This document shows positions 28,709 through 41,831 of a stretch of DNA of 64,000 nucleotides, in pieces. This stretch comes from Strix aluco (Eukaryota; Chordata; Aves; Strigiformes; Strigidae). The stretch is from assembly GCF_031877795.1 (NCBI RefSeq), contig NC_133933.1:72358503-72422502 (forward strand), written 5' to 3'. The notes under the pieces are model-generated. The model worked only from the letters and a program-made list of their open reading frames with translations, had not been told where the DNA came from and searched no databases. Made by a program: the position numbers and the translations under genes. The first letter of the stretch is position 1, and each line of letters opens with the position of its first letter.

Positions 28709-31700
28709 CCTTCAATCAGGGATGAAGATTCAACCACCCAAGGAGAAGAGAAATAAGCCTGATAAAAATAGGTGCCTGGAAGCCACTTCACTTTCCAGCT
28801 TCTCTTCCGCAGGCCTCCAGACCTGCAAAACACATGCCGTTTCCACAGACCAGCTCTGAAAAGCCAGAGAAAAATGCCTTTTCTGGTCCTTCGGTAACAA
28901 GCACTAATGCAGCCAGTTTGGGGCTGAATGGGTGTTTTTTTTGCTATTGTAGTGTGGAGAATGCTTTTGCCTCTTCTGTGCAGGAGTCTGTCCCCCTCTC
29001 AACCACCTCTTGGATGGGTTTCTGCAATTTTAATTCATTTTACAGCAAAATTTCATAGCAGTTTGGACAGAAAGTGAAGAATTCCTCATTCTCTACTGGA
29101 AGTTAGCCAAAAGCTGAACTAGATGTACAAAGGGCCAAGAAGAATTTAAAACTGTTTAAAAATCTCCAGCCAAAGTGATCTGCAGTCAGCCCACCAAGGT
29201 TTTTAGGACTAAACTGTCTCTTTAAGCTTGGCTCTGGGAAATAAACCAACTTCTTTCTGTTGTAGTGAGTGGAAAGTGGATGATGAAAGTAATTTGCAAC
29301 ATTCAGAAATGAAGATAACAGCAGTCTGGTGATTTAAGTAGCACTATGCTACTTGTGCAGCCTCCTATAAGTAGTTATGTGTTAGATATTCTGTTTTTCC
29401 TAGGATGCCATCCAGTGCCAGCCCATATGTCTTTTGGTCTAGACTGCTGTGTTTCACAGGAGGTATACATTTAAATATGTCTGGCAGAACCAGGCTGATG
29501 TAACGCTGGAGATACCATCTCTGTGACCTGCAACATTTGAGAAAATCAAAGTTCATTAATTCAGAGTGCCTGCTTTCCTTTTATGTCTATACACACGCAA
29601 AGATGTACACATCACATGTATATATACACTGATCAATTTCTTTACTGCTTCCTTCTTGCTTTTGCACTGTCACTCCACTGTATGGAAACAGCAACAGTGG
29701 GGCCTGTACACAGTTACAATCAATCTTAACTAAACTGGAACAAACAGGGGCGTTACACTGGACTTGGGATCCCAACCAAAATCCCAGTGAAAGGAAATGT
29801 TGAGACATTTTAGGGTAGGAAGTTGAACCAAGTCATTTAACATTCATTTCAGCTAAAGCAGTCCTTATCCTTTCTCATGCTATTCTGTTCAAACATTATA
29901 CATTTGCAGCTGTCTTTACAAGGCCACTTTGAGTATATTCATATTTTTGTCTACCTACATTTTCCTCTGATTTGGAGAAAGACAGGCTGTAGTAAAAGGA
30001 CTTTGAATAAGATTGAAGATTTCCCAAATTCAGGATGATTGGATTCAGTTCATTCACTTGGCACACAGGGATCAAATGTAAACTGTGTCTGACCAGAATT
30101 TACTGAAAGTTGGAGAGAAACTGAGTCTTCAAATTCAGACCTTTGGTTTAGTCTAATTGCTGCTTGAACCTCCCTAAAACCCAAAAGCAAATCTCAAATT
30201 AATCTGCCAGTCTTGGTACCTCCCACAGAGTTTAAATTTTGAATAACTGCAGAGAGAAACTTCAAGTTTTACACGCATGTATAAGTATTTTTCCTGCTAA
30301 TATTTCACACTGGTGATCTCCACTCTAGCCTGTAAGACCAACTGTGTAAAAGTCGTGAACCCCAACACCCACAGGAGAAAGAACAACAACAAAACCACTA
30401 CAAAAACCCACAGAAGAAAGTCCAAGCTCCAGCTACACCTGGGACATCTCTAGTAAAACAGGGAAGCAGATACCAGCTTTGCTGCATAGGCTTACTACTG
30501 AACAAGAAAGGCAGAAGGAAAGAAGGGTCACCCATAGGAAGTTTAGATTGTTGAAGGGTGAATCTTACAGCATTTATTTTCCTAAATACGGTAAAATACC
30601 CAACAGCTTCACTTCTACTCTTTCTGAAATGCTATGCATAGACAGCTAGTCACTGTTGACTAAAACTGTTTTTCATGACAAAGATATTACCCACCGTTGA
30701 CTAATTGAGTATTACAGGAAAGGTCAGCTGCAGCAGGTCAGGAATAAGGAAATGCCATTCTTGAATTTCTTATTTCTTTGGCAGAGACACAGAGAATTTG
30801 GTTTTCATTACACACATAGCTTTTGGGTTTCAGTTGGATCAAGAGGAGAGGGCATTCAACCAACTCCATCACTTCAGATAGGTCTTGATCTGCAAAATTC
30901 TTTAATGCTATCACACAAGAGGAACTTCTGATAACTACACTTTGTTTGGAGAGAGAATAAATGACTATGATCCAGCTAAGTCATAAATTTAGGGGTTGGG
31001 AAGACCACTCTTCTCCCCACAGGCAGCTTACATGTGAGAGCATGCTAGATATGAGATATTAAATCTTAAAGCACCGCACTGGTACAAGTTTATCTTCTAT
31101 CTGTGTTTTCTGCAACCCAGTGGAGCAAGCATTAACATTCATACTTTTGAAGTGAAGAAAAATGAAGCAGAAAAAGAAATAGCAGGAAACTCTTTACTTT
31201 CTGTGAGGAAGTGAGAGGAAGGAAGTGAAGCAGAAGATCAGGGCAGAAATGGCTGTAGCAATGTAAGATGCGCCATCCTCTTTCTTTACTGCTCAGGGAA
31301 AGAGTGGAACCTCTACCACCTTACAAGCCAAATGCTCAGATTGATGTCAGCTCACCTAATGTTGGGGAAGGGAAAACCTAGCTGATTTTGCATTGAAGTG
31401 GGTGAGGAACTTGTATGATTCATTCCAGCAGCTCTTCCTGGGAAAGTGGGTGCCTCCCACAGAGGGAGGCGATGCAGCTGGTGAGAGGGGGCACCTGCTA
31501 CTGAGCCAGCATTGATGTGCTTGCTGTGATGGTTCACTGCAGCCTGAGCAAGCTTTCCCTAGTGCTCCAGTCCAAAAATGTTACTGTGCCATTACATGCC
31601 CTTGTGACAGAAGACTTTCTGTCACCACTGCCCTAGTAGAGTTGGTTGAATCGGATAATGCATTAACCTGGCCTGAAACAACATATAAGGTGTCCCCATA

Positions 31701-34700
31701 CACACCTTGCAATACATCTGGCAACATGTTGATTTGTTATAGTCAAAGGCAGAACAAGTAGGAGGTAGAAATCAGTCCCTAGTGATCTGTACCAGGCTAC
31801 CCAAGGGTAAGGGGCAGGTCTCTGGCTAGAGTGCAGAAAAGTCAAGAAGGCAGACCTGTTCTCTGAGCTTCGTGTCCTGCTTCTTTCTCCATGTGGGACC
31901 ACAAACTCTTAGACCTCTCTCTTCCCCACCCCCAACATGAAATATCACCCTGTTAAGTATCTCAGAGCTACATTATATTAACCCGAGGTCTTACTGAAGA
32001 CTGAGGAGGTACCATTTGTTCTGTTTAGATTCAGTTCACAGTGAGTAACTTACTGGTTGGGTACAGTCCTTAGTTACTTTCATCAATTAGCAAGGAAAGA
32101 ATTTTTTAGAGAATTGGTCACTATCTCAAGTAATTTGATAACTCTGTCAGGCTTATTCTAGCCAGTGAACTATGTAGCAATTGGTTAAGTAATTCTGTAG
32201 TAATTCTCTTAAGAGTCTTTTTTCAAAATGGTTCTACAGAGGTTTATCCTTGTACGTACATTTCTGGTCTAACAACCATGTTTACTATTAGTTTTCTGTT
32301 CTTGCTCATCTGTAGAGGCTTAATCCAAAGAACAGAAACAGCAGCAAGATGGATCATGGGACTGGGACTTTGGAGATCTGTGCTCAGTTTTTTTGATCTA
32401 CCAGGACATGCCTTAGCTGATCATGCTCAAACCAGTGGGTGAGATTCTCAAATAGAGATGTAGTGCTTGCTTATTTCTACAGGAGTGAGTGAGGCACTTG
32501 CATAGTTCTGTGGGCCTTGGCTTTCATTCCCCTTGTGCAAAATAACGGTTATAATAATACTTTCTTTGGCTGACTGGTCTGTTTAGATTATGTTAGTCAC
32601 TCTGCAGACATAGCAGAGAGACAACAGGAACTCCCTTTCGGTGCAGAAGGAATAGTAACAAATCCAAAATCCACTGAAATCATTAGAAGCCTTTTCTATC
32701 TTGGATCATGCCCTGTGTGTTTAAGATCAATTTTCAGATAACATTTCCTATCAGTGAAAGGAGCCATGAAAGAAGGACCTGAGCAGATGTGAAGGGAATT
32801 CTTTTCTTCAATTAACAAATATCTCCCAATTACACTTCAGCAAAATTTGCTGAGTGTTAGTCCTGGTTCTGGACTGAAATGTGGGCATCCTGAAGGCCAG
32901 ATGACAGTCTTGCAGACCGTTGTCAAAAGAACTTCTTATTATCAAGGCAGTGGATAAATTTATTAAAATATTGCTCAACTTACCATATAAGGCATATTGG
33001 ATTCAAAACTGGACTAGTCTGTGACTGTCAGTATGATTTAACAGATTCCATGCAGCAGGTTCCAAATCTGCAATACTTTATTCTCCTGCCACTGATTATG
33101 GTCTTGGATCCATACAGCTCTCACATTTAATTGCACTCTTTTTAGTTAAAAACACGTCTTTAATCAAGTGCTGGACAGCCACAGTTAGCACAATCAGATG
33201 TTCTAATGAAAGAGAAGTTGTGGGTATTGCCAGCAGAGCTCACACAAAGCACGCCAAAAAGGCAGGCAAACTGATGGCTGGAAAAGTTTCTGTCTCTTCC
33301 CTTCTCTTTAATCACCCTTCCCCTCTCCTGCTGACATTTTCTAACTCAGTAGAAGCTGCCAAATCACAGATGGTTGTGGGGCCTGCATGAATCAGAATAA
33401 AACAAGGAAGCTAGTATTTGTAGGAGAGATTGGAACAGCAACAAATAAGACTGACCTGATTATTCAAGCATGGTCAGACATAATGCCAAATTGCATCTTC
33501 TGATATTTGCTGTGTGATTTATATACCAGTATGTACTGCAGAATGCCATCAAAAAGTGCTGCATCCCCTTTTTTTCTCCTCTGGTGTGAATCTAGTAGCT
33601 TCTCGGTGTTCTGAACCTGCTGACTTCTGAATTTTGCTCTAACAAATGCCTCAAAACACAGTTTTCAGGGGGCAGCAATACCAAATCAGATAATGTTTGC
33701 TCATGTAGTCGTAAGTATAGACATTTTGTTACCAAGATTTTTAATTGCTAGGCAACCAATATTCCATTTTGATGAAGATATGGTATTGCATGCTGGGACT
33801 TGTAGTTTCAGCACTGTATCAGTGTATGAAAGTAAAGGATCAACTCATTGTTGACAACAGTTGGTTCCTAGACTCACTATGAGGTCACTTTTGCTACCCT
33901 TTCTGATGCTTTGTTACTGAAGGTCCATGCTGGAGAAGAAGTATGGATATAGGTTCAGCCACTGAAGTTTAAAGACAGGCAGAGGAGAGGAATGCTGAGT
34001 CTCAGGCAAGAGTCACCAAGCACTGCTTCTGCCCTCCTGACCCTCTGGCATTAGAATAACCTCCCCCAGGAGTAGGACTGATGCTGCAGTACAAGCCTAG
34101 CTAGACCTTGTAGCAGCTAGCAGTATCGTGTACTTTAGGGGAAGGAGAAAAAAAAACCACCCACAACCAAACAACAGAAAAAAACAGAAGTAGGAACACG
34201 AGCTAATTTGTTCTGAAGATAATGTTTCTTCTATTCTTGGTCACAGGAATATGTATCTTGCACACAGATGGATTGGCCCTTTCATGGTTTTTGGATGGAG
34301 TGCAATGCCTTTGTTCCCACTTTGTAGCTGGAGAGCAGAGGCACAGAGAGACCCATGTTTTAAAGGCATTGAACTGTGTCATTCCAGAGACTTCTCATGG
34401 GAGTCAGGTTTCCAAACCAAGTTTCAACATCTTTCCTCCCTCCCTGGCCAAACTGAGATTACAGGGTAGAGAAAGAAATTGAACCCACACCTCTCACATC
34501 CACCATTATAGCTACATCCCCACCAACTAAGACTGGGATTTGAGCCCTGCTTACTTGTACTGTTACAACTCTGGAAACTGCTTTAAACTGTAAGCATACA
34601 TAACTTGCGTTTCTGCCTTAAGAGGTGCCTGCTTTAATGGCAACATAGGTTAGCTGTGCATATGGTGAAAATGTACAATTTTTTACCTGCTTTTCTTTCA

Positions 34701-36917
34701 TTCCTCCCCTTGCTCTTATGAGAGAGAGAATGAATGCAACTTCCTGATTCACTTTCTCTGTCTGGGTCATTTTATATGCTTTTAGTCCTGTTTCTTTTTA
34801 TTCAAACTTTTTGATTTAGTCTAAGAAAATGGTCCCAGACTTTTAAAGCATCCTTTAAGGGGAATTTTGCCTTGCCTCTAACTATGCTTTGGAATTGTCT
34901 CCAATACCATTCTGGCCTCTCAAAATAGGCAGGAGTAAACAGTGTGTTTTGGATAAGAAACTCTCCCTGGGTTATCAAATGACACAGAGCATATTTCATG
35001 CTGTTCTTCATCCACTTCTTTTTGTATTCTGACATACATCAGCTCTTTTCACCACTGATGCAAACTGGGCAGAGGTTTTTTTGTGGTTCTCTATGCTGAC
35101 GCTAATTGCTAACATGGACTACAGATGCCTTGGGGCACATCCACACAACGAAGTGGAGCTGGGGCACGCACTAGCCTGAGAGATGCTAAACCACTGAATG
35201 TCACTTTGTGGTTGTCTCTGAGTCACTTCAACACAACTTAGTCATGGAATTAGCACCTGGATCCCAGGTAATGAGCCCTGCAGGTTCACGTGGTGCCTCT
35301 GAAAGATAATTTTCAAGCAGTCCCAGCCTTTCAGTTGCAGACAGTGAAATTATCATATCTATTTGTTACTCATATGGTTAGACAACACACATACAAAAGA
35401 AAAATCTTTCCTTTTAGAAACTTGTCATTTTGTTTTGTATAGCAGTGGGCAGTAAATGCTAATGAGAGACCAAAAACCATCACACAGACTAAATGACAAG
35501 TCTCTTTCTGCAGCCAAATTTAGCTTGCATTGAAGTCCATGGGAGTTTTGCCAATGACTAGTAGAAATACTAGAAGTTCCTCAGGGTCAGACAAACAGTA
35601 AAACTATATAGGGAAAAATCTAGCTGAAAGTTGTGCTTGAAATATATATGTAAAAGTTAGTCCTGCTCGTAAGAAGTTCACTGGCTGGGCTTGCACAGCT
35701 GCTCAGGAGCAGCCCCCAGAATAACCATGGGGCTGAGTTGACCCTGCTGACACCACTTGCCAGTGGGAGCTCCTCGGGACAGCCAGGGACAGCCAGATGA
35801 TGCTCCCCAAGGTGAGCCCTACACCACGCAGCCTCCCTGGCACACCTGCCTGCTGTGCAAAGCATCCCATGGCCCCATTGCCTCTGGTAGTAGCAAAACA
35901 CAGGTAGAAAGGAGTGGATCCTGGATCCTGCCTAGGAATTAGCTCTTCCTAGAAGAGTCACCTGACATGAGGCAAGTGATGGTTGAAAGGAGCCTAAATT
36001 CAAGCCAAAAGCAGGGATACAAGTTCAGCCTGCACAGGTACAAAGTAGGTTAGCCTCTGCTCTGAAACACACTGTTATGAAATTTTTGTGGTACAGTCTC
36101 ATTAAAGTCACTAGTTTTCTTGTTTGGTAAAATATAACCCTTTCTTTAAAGAAGATGGCAATTAAAGCATGCAAATGAAGTATATGGAAGCCTGTTGCTT
36201 AGACCTTGATCTTGCTTAGTGCTTCTGATCCCTGGCTTCATTGAAGAAGTGTTTAAGTGGATAACTTTGTTTCAGTAAGTGAACCGTTCTCTTAGATTAC
36301 CAGAGAGTATTTAGAGTTCTGACAAGCTAGGGTTCATAAAAAGATGCCCTCTAAAATAGGGTAGACAAAATAAAGTAGGAGGGTAATCATACACTGGGTA
36401 ATTGCTTAAAAACATCAGAATACTAAGAGACATGCATTTTAATGTGAGAAACACAAATCTAGTTGAATACCTTTTGGAAGCACCAGGGGAGATTTGGACT
36501 GCATCGTGCCAGACATACAAACACACATTGATCAGAACTTGTGGACATGAACAGCATACAGCATTAAATGGATGAGATGGAGAGACAAAAATAATTGTTT
36601 ATCCTTGTGATGAAACTTCCTACTGTAGGCAGAATCAGACAGAAACTGTTGCTGGAAGTGTTATAACCAAAATGAGTGTAACTACTGCATCTCCAAATAC
36701 TCTAGTGTAATTTATCATGACAAGAGGCATCCTACAGCCTTCATTTCTTATAACTGTGCAGACAAATCTTAAAAGACATTTTACCTCAAAATGCGGTAAA
36801 TCTTCTTCCACGTGAACTCATAGGCTCACCAAGTTCAAGAAATCAGCAATGACTCATTTCTGAATGACTAGGTTATAGCAGAGGTACTAACTTTTGTCTG
36901 GTATTGAAAGTATCAGG

Positions 36918-36938
36918 TGTGACCACCTCCTGGTCACA
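36918..36938. promoter_or_regulatory. Inverted repeat TGTGACCA / TGGTCACA, 5-base spacer
   Basis: Perfect eight-base arms. The inner half-sites TGACCA and TGGTCA resemble nuclear-receptor half-sites arranged as an everted repeat. Confidence 0.35.
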
Positions 36939-36943
36939 GGACC

Positions 36944-36995
36944 ATGTGTGTTTACACATTTATGGGTGTTAAAAAAATGTGTGTTTACACATTTA
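36944..36995. repeat. Duplicated 19-base segment with period 33
   Basis: ATGTGTGTTTACACATTTA occurs at 36,944-36,962 and again, unchanged, at 36,977-36,995. Each copy holds TGTTTAC, a forkhead-type core. Confidence 0.85.
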
Positions 36996-37930
36996 CCCTG
37001 GTGATGCTATTTACATAGCTGTGGTCATTCTGTCCCTATGGGCCTCAGTACTGCCTGTGAAACTGGACAGCATTGCCAGCAGTGGAGGAGAAGGAGGAGG
37101 GTGTCACCAATCAGCCATGATAGTTTAGCATATCTGATGTTTACGTGGCATGTTAGATCCCCAAAGCACAGGGCAAGTAGTGATCTGGTAATGTGAATTC
37201 ACATTTTATGCCAGAATAACCATTGGACATCCCTAGTAAAAGTGTAACTTGGTGCCTGTGCTTGCTTTGAGTACCTGAGTGCTACCAAGACTTTACAAAG
37301 GAAGGGGAGGAAAAATAACTTTTGGCAAAATGTACATCCCAATAACGCACAGTTTCTCTGGAAATCAGGCTCCAGACATTAGCAGCTGCCCAGGACACAG
37401 TCCACAATATCAACAGTCAAGAGGTACAGACTGAGAGCAAGCCAACCTCTTCTTTCTCAAAGGCAAAGCTATTTGGGGATCCAGCCTGCCAATAATGTAC
37501 TAATGGATATTTTCAGATCCTGGCTTCTGACATCTGTAACTCACTGACAGCAGTGAGTTTCCTCTCACCAAAGGGTAAGTGGGTCCAAGAGACAAATAAT
37601 CTGTTTGGTTTATCTCTGAGTCTAGCTTATATTTTGGTCTTGACTGCTACCTATTTCTCTTGCTGCCTCTCAATTTGTCTCTCCATATTTCTCTCCTTGT
37701 CTGGCAGTTGAAAAGGCAAAAAAGCACAAGCAGTGTTGCCACTTTAGGGAAATAAAAAGAACTTTATACTGTTAGTTGCTGTAGGCAACCTCCATGTAGA
37801 TGTGAATGGTATCCTGGAACACCAAATGTGTTCTGCCTCCCTGCTTTCCACCTCGCAACAAGTCATCCTCATCAGTTGTCAGAAAGAATTAAGTGCTCTG
37901 GAGAAACCAGGGATGTAAATGCTGCTATGG

Positions 37931-38035
37931 AACATAATGTATGAAGTTATAATAATTATATAATAATATATTATAGCAAATTATAAATAAAACATACATA
38001 AAAATATAATAATTCTATTATAATAATTACATTGT
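37931..38035. repeat. AT-rich low-complexity patch
   Basis: Roughly 100 bases made almost wholly of TAATAA, ATTATA and similar units. Confidence 0.8.
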
Positions 38036-38898
38036 ACTTACCATCCTGCAGTATATAATTGAAGGGGTCTTTTTTAAAACATTAGCCAAGCTTTTAAATC
38101 TGTTAGGAAAGAAAGTTAAAACATGCACTTTTCTTAATGTTTCTAATAATTTCTAAAGAGGGAAAATGCTGAAAGTTGAAACTATGTGTTTCTCCCAGGT
38201 CCAGTTATCATTAAGTGTTAGTACATGGTATTTAGATTTTATTTACTAGTGTTCTGAGTATTTGAAGTCTGCAGGTTGATCATGTTCTGTGAAGGTTTTC
38301 CTCAAGCTCATATAGACATATGAGGTCTCTGCCACATGACTGGTTGGTTAATTGCCATGTACCGCCTAAGACCTGGGTATCACTAGTAATCCTCTGTGTA
38401 CCAGCTGCTAGTCTACCATAGATACAAGGTAATGTAACATCACTCAGACCGTTGTGAAAATAAAACATAGTACCCAAGGACTGCAGTCAGACCTAACAAT
38501 GCAGGGGTTAGGAAACTTGAGGTTTTTTCCTCTCTCTGCCACTCATCTGCTGTGCAACTCTGGGCAAATCACTTTGACCTGTCATCTTCCTCTCTCTCTT
38601 ATTTACTTAGGTTAAAAGAACTTGAAGGATCATATGCACTTGGGGTCTCTAGACTTTCCCATACAAAGAATTCTTATGTTTGTTGAGGTTAACATCCACC
38701 TAGGATATGAATCTTTTCATTCATATGACCTTAGAGAGTACTCTTGTGAAGACAGCCATATATGTAACTAGTGCGAGTTCAATGAGGGAATTACATATTA
38801 ACTGCAGCAAGACCAGTGAATGGTACAGTGCCTGAGTGCAGAAAACAATAGCCGTTAGACTGAAATATTGCTAATTGAATCTGACTCCTAACTAAACC

Positions 38899-38919
38899 AC
38901 TGCTGTGACTCACAGCAGT
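38899..38919. promoter_or_regulatory. Near-perfect palindrome centred on an AP-1 site
   Basis: Two ten-base arms (ACTGCTGTGA and TCACAGCAGT) flank one central C. The centre reads TGACTCA, the AP-1 consensus, with TGC/GCA flanks that recall Maf-type sites. Homeodomain-like TAATCC and TGATTA motifs lie within the next 100 bases. Confidence 0.45.
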
Positions 38920-39132
38920 TCTGCAATGTGAATACTTTTCTGAGAGACAATAAAATATAATTGGAGTCAGCTTGTTGTTATTGATTAGAACATAATCCAT
39001 TAGAGAGCAGCCTTTTCCATACACTATTTATAGCGTCTGCATCATGGAACAGTCGCTACAGCTTTTCCATCCTCATTGCACAATCATGAACAAAGCATTA
39101 AACACGCATTCCTGTTAGCACACCAACTCAGG

Positions 39133-39150
39133 CCTGTCAAAAATGACAGG
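39133..39150. promoter_or_regulatory. Inverted TGACAGG pair (TALE homeodomain-like)
   Basis: CCTGTCA and TGACAGG are separated by four A bases. TGACAG is the core bound by MEIS, PKNOX and TGIF proteins. Function is not shown. Confidence 0.35.
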
Positions 39151-41420
39151 GACTAAAGGCAGTTGGAGAATCTAGCACTTGGCATTTCTGTAAGAATCTA
39201 TCCAAGTAGAGTGAAATCCAGGGGAAAAGGGATGTGATTTAGCAAGGGATGTTAACTTTCTCTATATGGGGCGTGCTACATGTTGAAGACATGGTATGTA
39301 TGTTTACACTGCCAAAAAACATTTACAGGGCAGATGGCACTACATGAGTATTTTCTCCCTGCAAAAGTGGCTCTGTTCCCAGCTCTGCAGCTTTCCCTCC
39401 ACTCCCACCATGAACCTGCAGTCCCAGGAGAACTTTTCTTAGAGGATTGCAGTAGAAAGCAAGGCTTGTGTTCTGCCAGACCTAATTCACTTTCAACTGT
39501 AGTCAGCTGAATGAGGTATGTATTAAAAGGCAGGAAAGCACCTTTAGGTTGATGCAGTGCAACTGCATGGACAACTAGAGAGAAACTAATGTGCTGACAA
39601 AATATTCTTCCTACCCCTTGCTTTGAATGCCATGGAGGGTACGACTTTGAGACTGCTCTCTTCAGAGCTGCTGCTGCAGAGTGGTATCACAAGAAGACTC
39701 TGATTCAGAGTCCGCTTTCTGCAGAGGACACAGAAAATTGCCGTCTCAAGAATGAGGTGTACATAGGCTGAGACTGATGCTATGACAGCATGATGCGTTC
39801 CCAGGGGAAATAGCAACTGTAATGCTCTTGAACAAGTCCAGTTGGTCTAATGTTTGGAGTAAGCTCACAGAGCCTAAAGGTGAGGTTAGCAAATGCTTAC
39901 TATCATGCACCACCGTCCTTCGTGATATGAAGCAGGTAGTTAATAATCAGGCTCCCAACTGACTAAAGCACATAAGCACATGATTAACTGCTTGAAGTTA
40001 AACGTTTGCCCAAGTATTTTACAGATGGAAAAGGTGATAACAAAGGGAACATTCAACTGAAAAAGAAGAAAAGAAGCATGTTACTGGAAACACTCATGAT
40101 AATTCTTTCAAGTTCCTAATCTTCAATATAGTCTTTATTTTGTCCCTCCTTGCACCCTAGCATAGATATGCAGGGCCAAGCTGGAATGATTCACCCTGGA
40201 GGGGTCTCTATTTCAGTGGAAATTACTTTAGGAATGTAATTTATTCTGATTGTTAGTAGTAATTGCGTACTTTTCTGGCAGTGAAAGTGAGTAATATTTA
40301 AAAGTGAGTAGCAAACAGCAGTGGAAGAAGACCTACAATAAACTCTGTTGTTTACTAGCCATGAGCAAATACAGCTTGCTCCAGATTGTGCATCCTTCTG
40401 CTACAGCAGACCCTGGACCTCAGAGCACCCCAGAGCCATGTGCACCTGCTATAAATAACCACCAAGGGCTGTTTGAGAGTCTTCTGAAGGTACTAAATAT
40501 TTTTGCAGAACTAGATCTTTCATTTGTCCTTCACGGTATGACACAACATGAAATTCTATTGCTATGATATATTAACTTGTATATTTTAGGCCTGGCTGTC
40601 ATTTAGAGCAAAATAGGCAGTAAAAGCACCAATTGAGTTGATATAGAATTTATGTCTACTTCAAGATCTTGCACTCTTTCTGCATCATGTAAAATGTGCC
40701 ATACCCAGCCATGTTCCTCAGTGCCATGCTTGTCGTGCTCTGAGTTCCCCACGGACTCAGTGGCACCTGTGAGCAGGACCATGGAGCAGCACATGGAGCA
40801 GCATCCCAAGCCTTCAGTGAACATGGTTCATCATGAGCTTCTACCTGTTAAGGTGTCTCCAGGGTGAAAGCAAAATATGTATCCAGAGGAAAGAATGAAC
40901 GTTGTTCCCAATGCACAAGACAAAGTGCAGGAGGAGATGCAGGAGTGGGTAAAGCCTGCTGGATCATCTCATGTCAGATTCCTGTGGGTCCCAGGAGAAC
41001 ATGTGGGTCTCACTCCTCACTACATGTGGTCCATGAAGTTATGTTGAGCGGTCTGCAGACCCACGTGAAAGATTAGCATCTTTCGCATCTTCAGGGAATG
41101 GTTTTATGCTAGCAGTGTCTTGTGTTTGTGAAAAGGTAGGCACTATCTTTTGGTCCATGTGGTGTAGAATATGAGTTTGATATTAAGCACTATATTGTGT
41201 CAAGAGGTGGCCCGTAGCAGCGTAAGAGTGTACTAGAGAGCACACGCAAATTGATGTACAGCAAGGGCGGGATCTCTACAAACACACAAACTTTCACAGG
41301 ACCACTAGCCAGATGACATATATCATCTCCAAGGGATGACAAGAGCTCTCATTGTTTTTTATGGGCCAGAGCTGGGTTGACTGCATGGCTGTTAACTCAG
41401 ACAAGCCAAAGCTGTCAAAC

Positions 41421-41831
41421 CTAGAAGCTCCTGCTGGCCCACTGCTTGACACAGAGGACATCATCCAACAAGAGCTGAATTGTTCGTAAGCTGCTCCTCA
41501 TGAACCTCCTTGTAGTGTCTGAACTCATGTGGAAAGGGCAAATACATCCTTGGAGGATTTCTGTCCTGCTGCTTCTTCCCTGGCACCTGACAAACTGACG
41601 GGCATCAGAGCATGCAACAGTTGAATGAAAGAGAAGGTCACCACGAAAGGAAGCCAAAAGATCAGGCACTGTTCCAGGCACGGCTGCTGATATATAAAAT
41701 ATAATCCAATTGGCGTACAAACTCTTGTAGCTGCCAAACATATCCCACAAAGAGCTCAGGGTGGTCTCCAGGGCTGGACCACTGCAAGGAAAAAATGCAC
41801 TAATGGCATCAAGATGGGGAAGCCTTGCCAA
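41421..41831 (-). other. Unrecognised open frame, 136 codons
   Basis: Encodes a protein with a hydrophobic middle (about residues 42-60, IIFYISAAVPGTVPDLLA) and a basic C-terminal half with SSDTTRRFMRSSLRTIQLLL. I do not recognise it. Its length is within chance expectation for this much sequence, so this is a note and not a gene call. Confidence 0.12.

Larger units (their letters stand above)
28709..41420. other. Intergenic region with scattered regulatory-looking sites
   Basis: No gene recognised. The palindromes and duplicated segment at 36.9-39.2 kb and the AT-rich patch are listed separately. A 77-codon minus-strand frame at 34,802-35,035 has protein-like composition but no recognised similarity. 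Confidence 0.55.

Noticed and set aside
28270..28833. 187-codon minus-strand frame with KEGR and EGGR repeats
   Set aside because: It is the translation of the CCTT/CCCT microsatellite; a four-base unit read in triplets gives a stop-free repeat.
37931..37950. ATAATGTATGAAGTTAT resembles part of a loxP site
   Set aside because: Only one partial arm and part of a spacer match, inside AT-rich sequence. There is no second arm, so this is coincidence.
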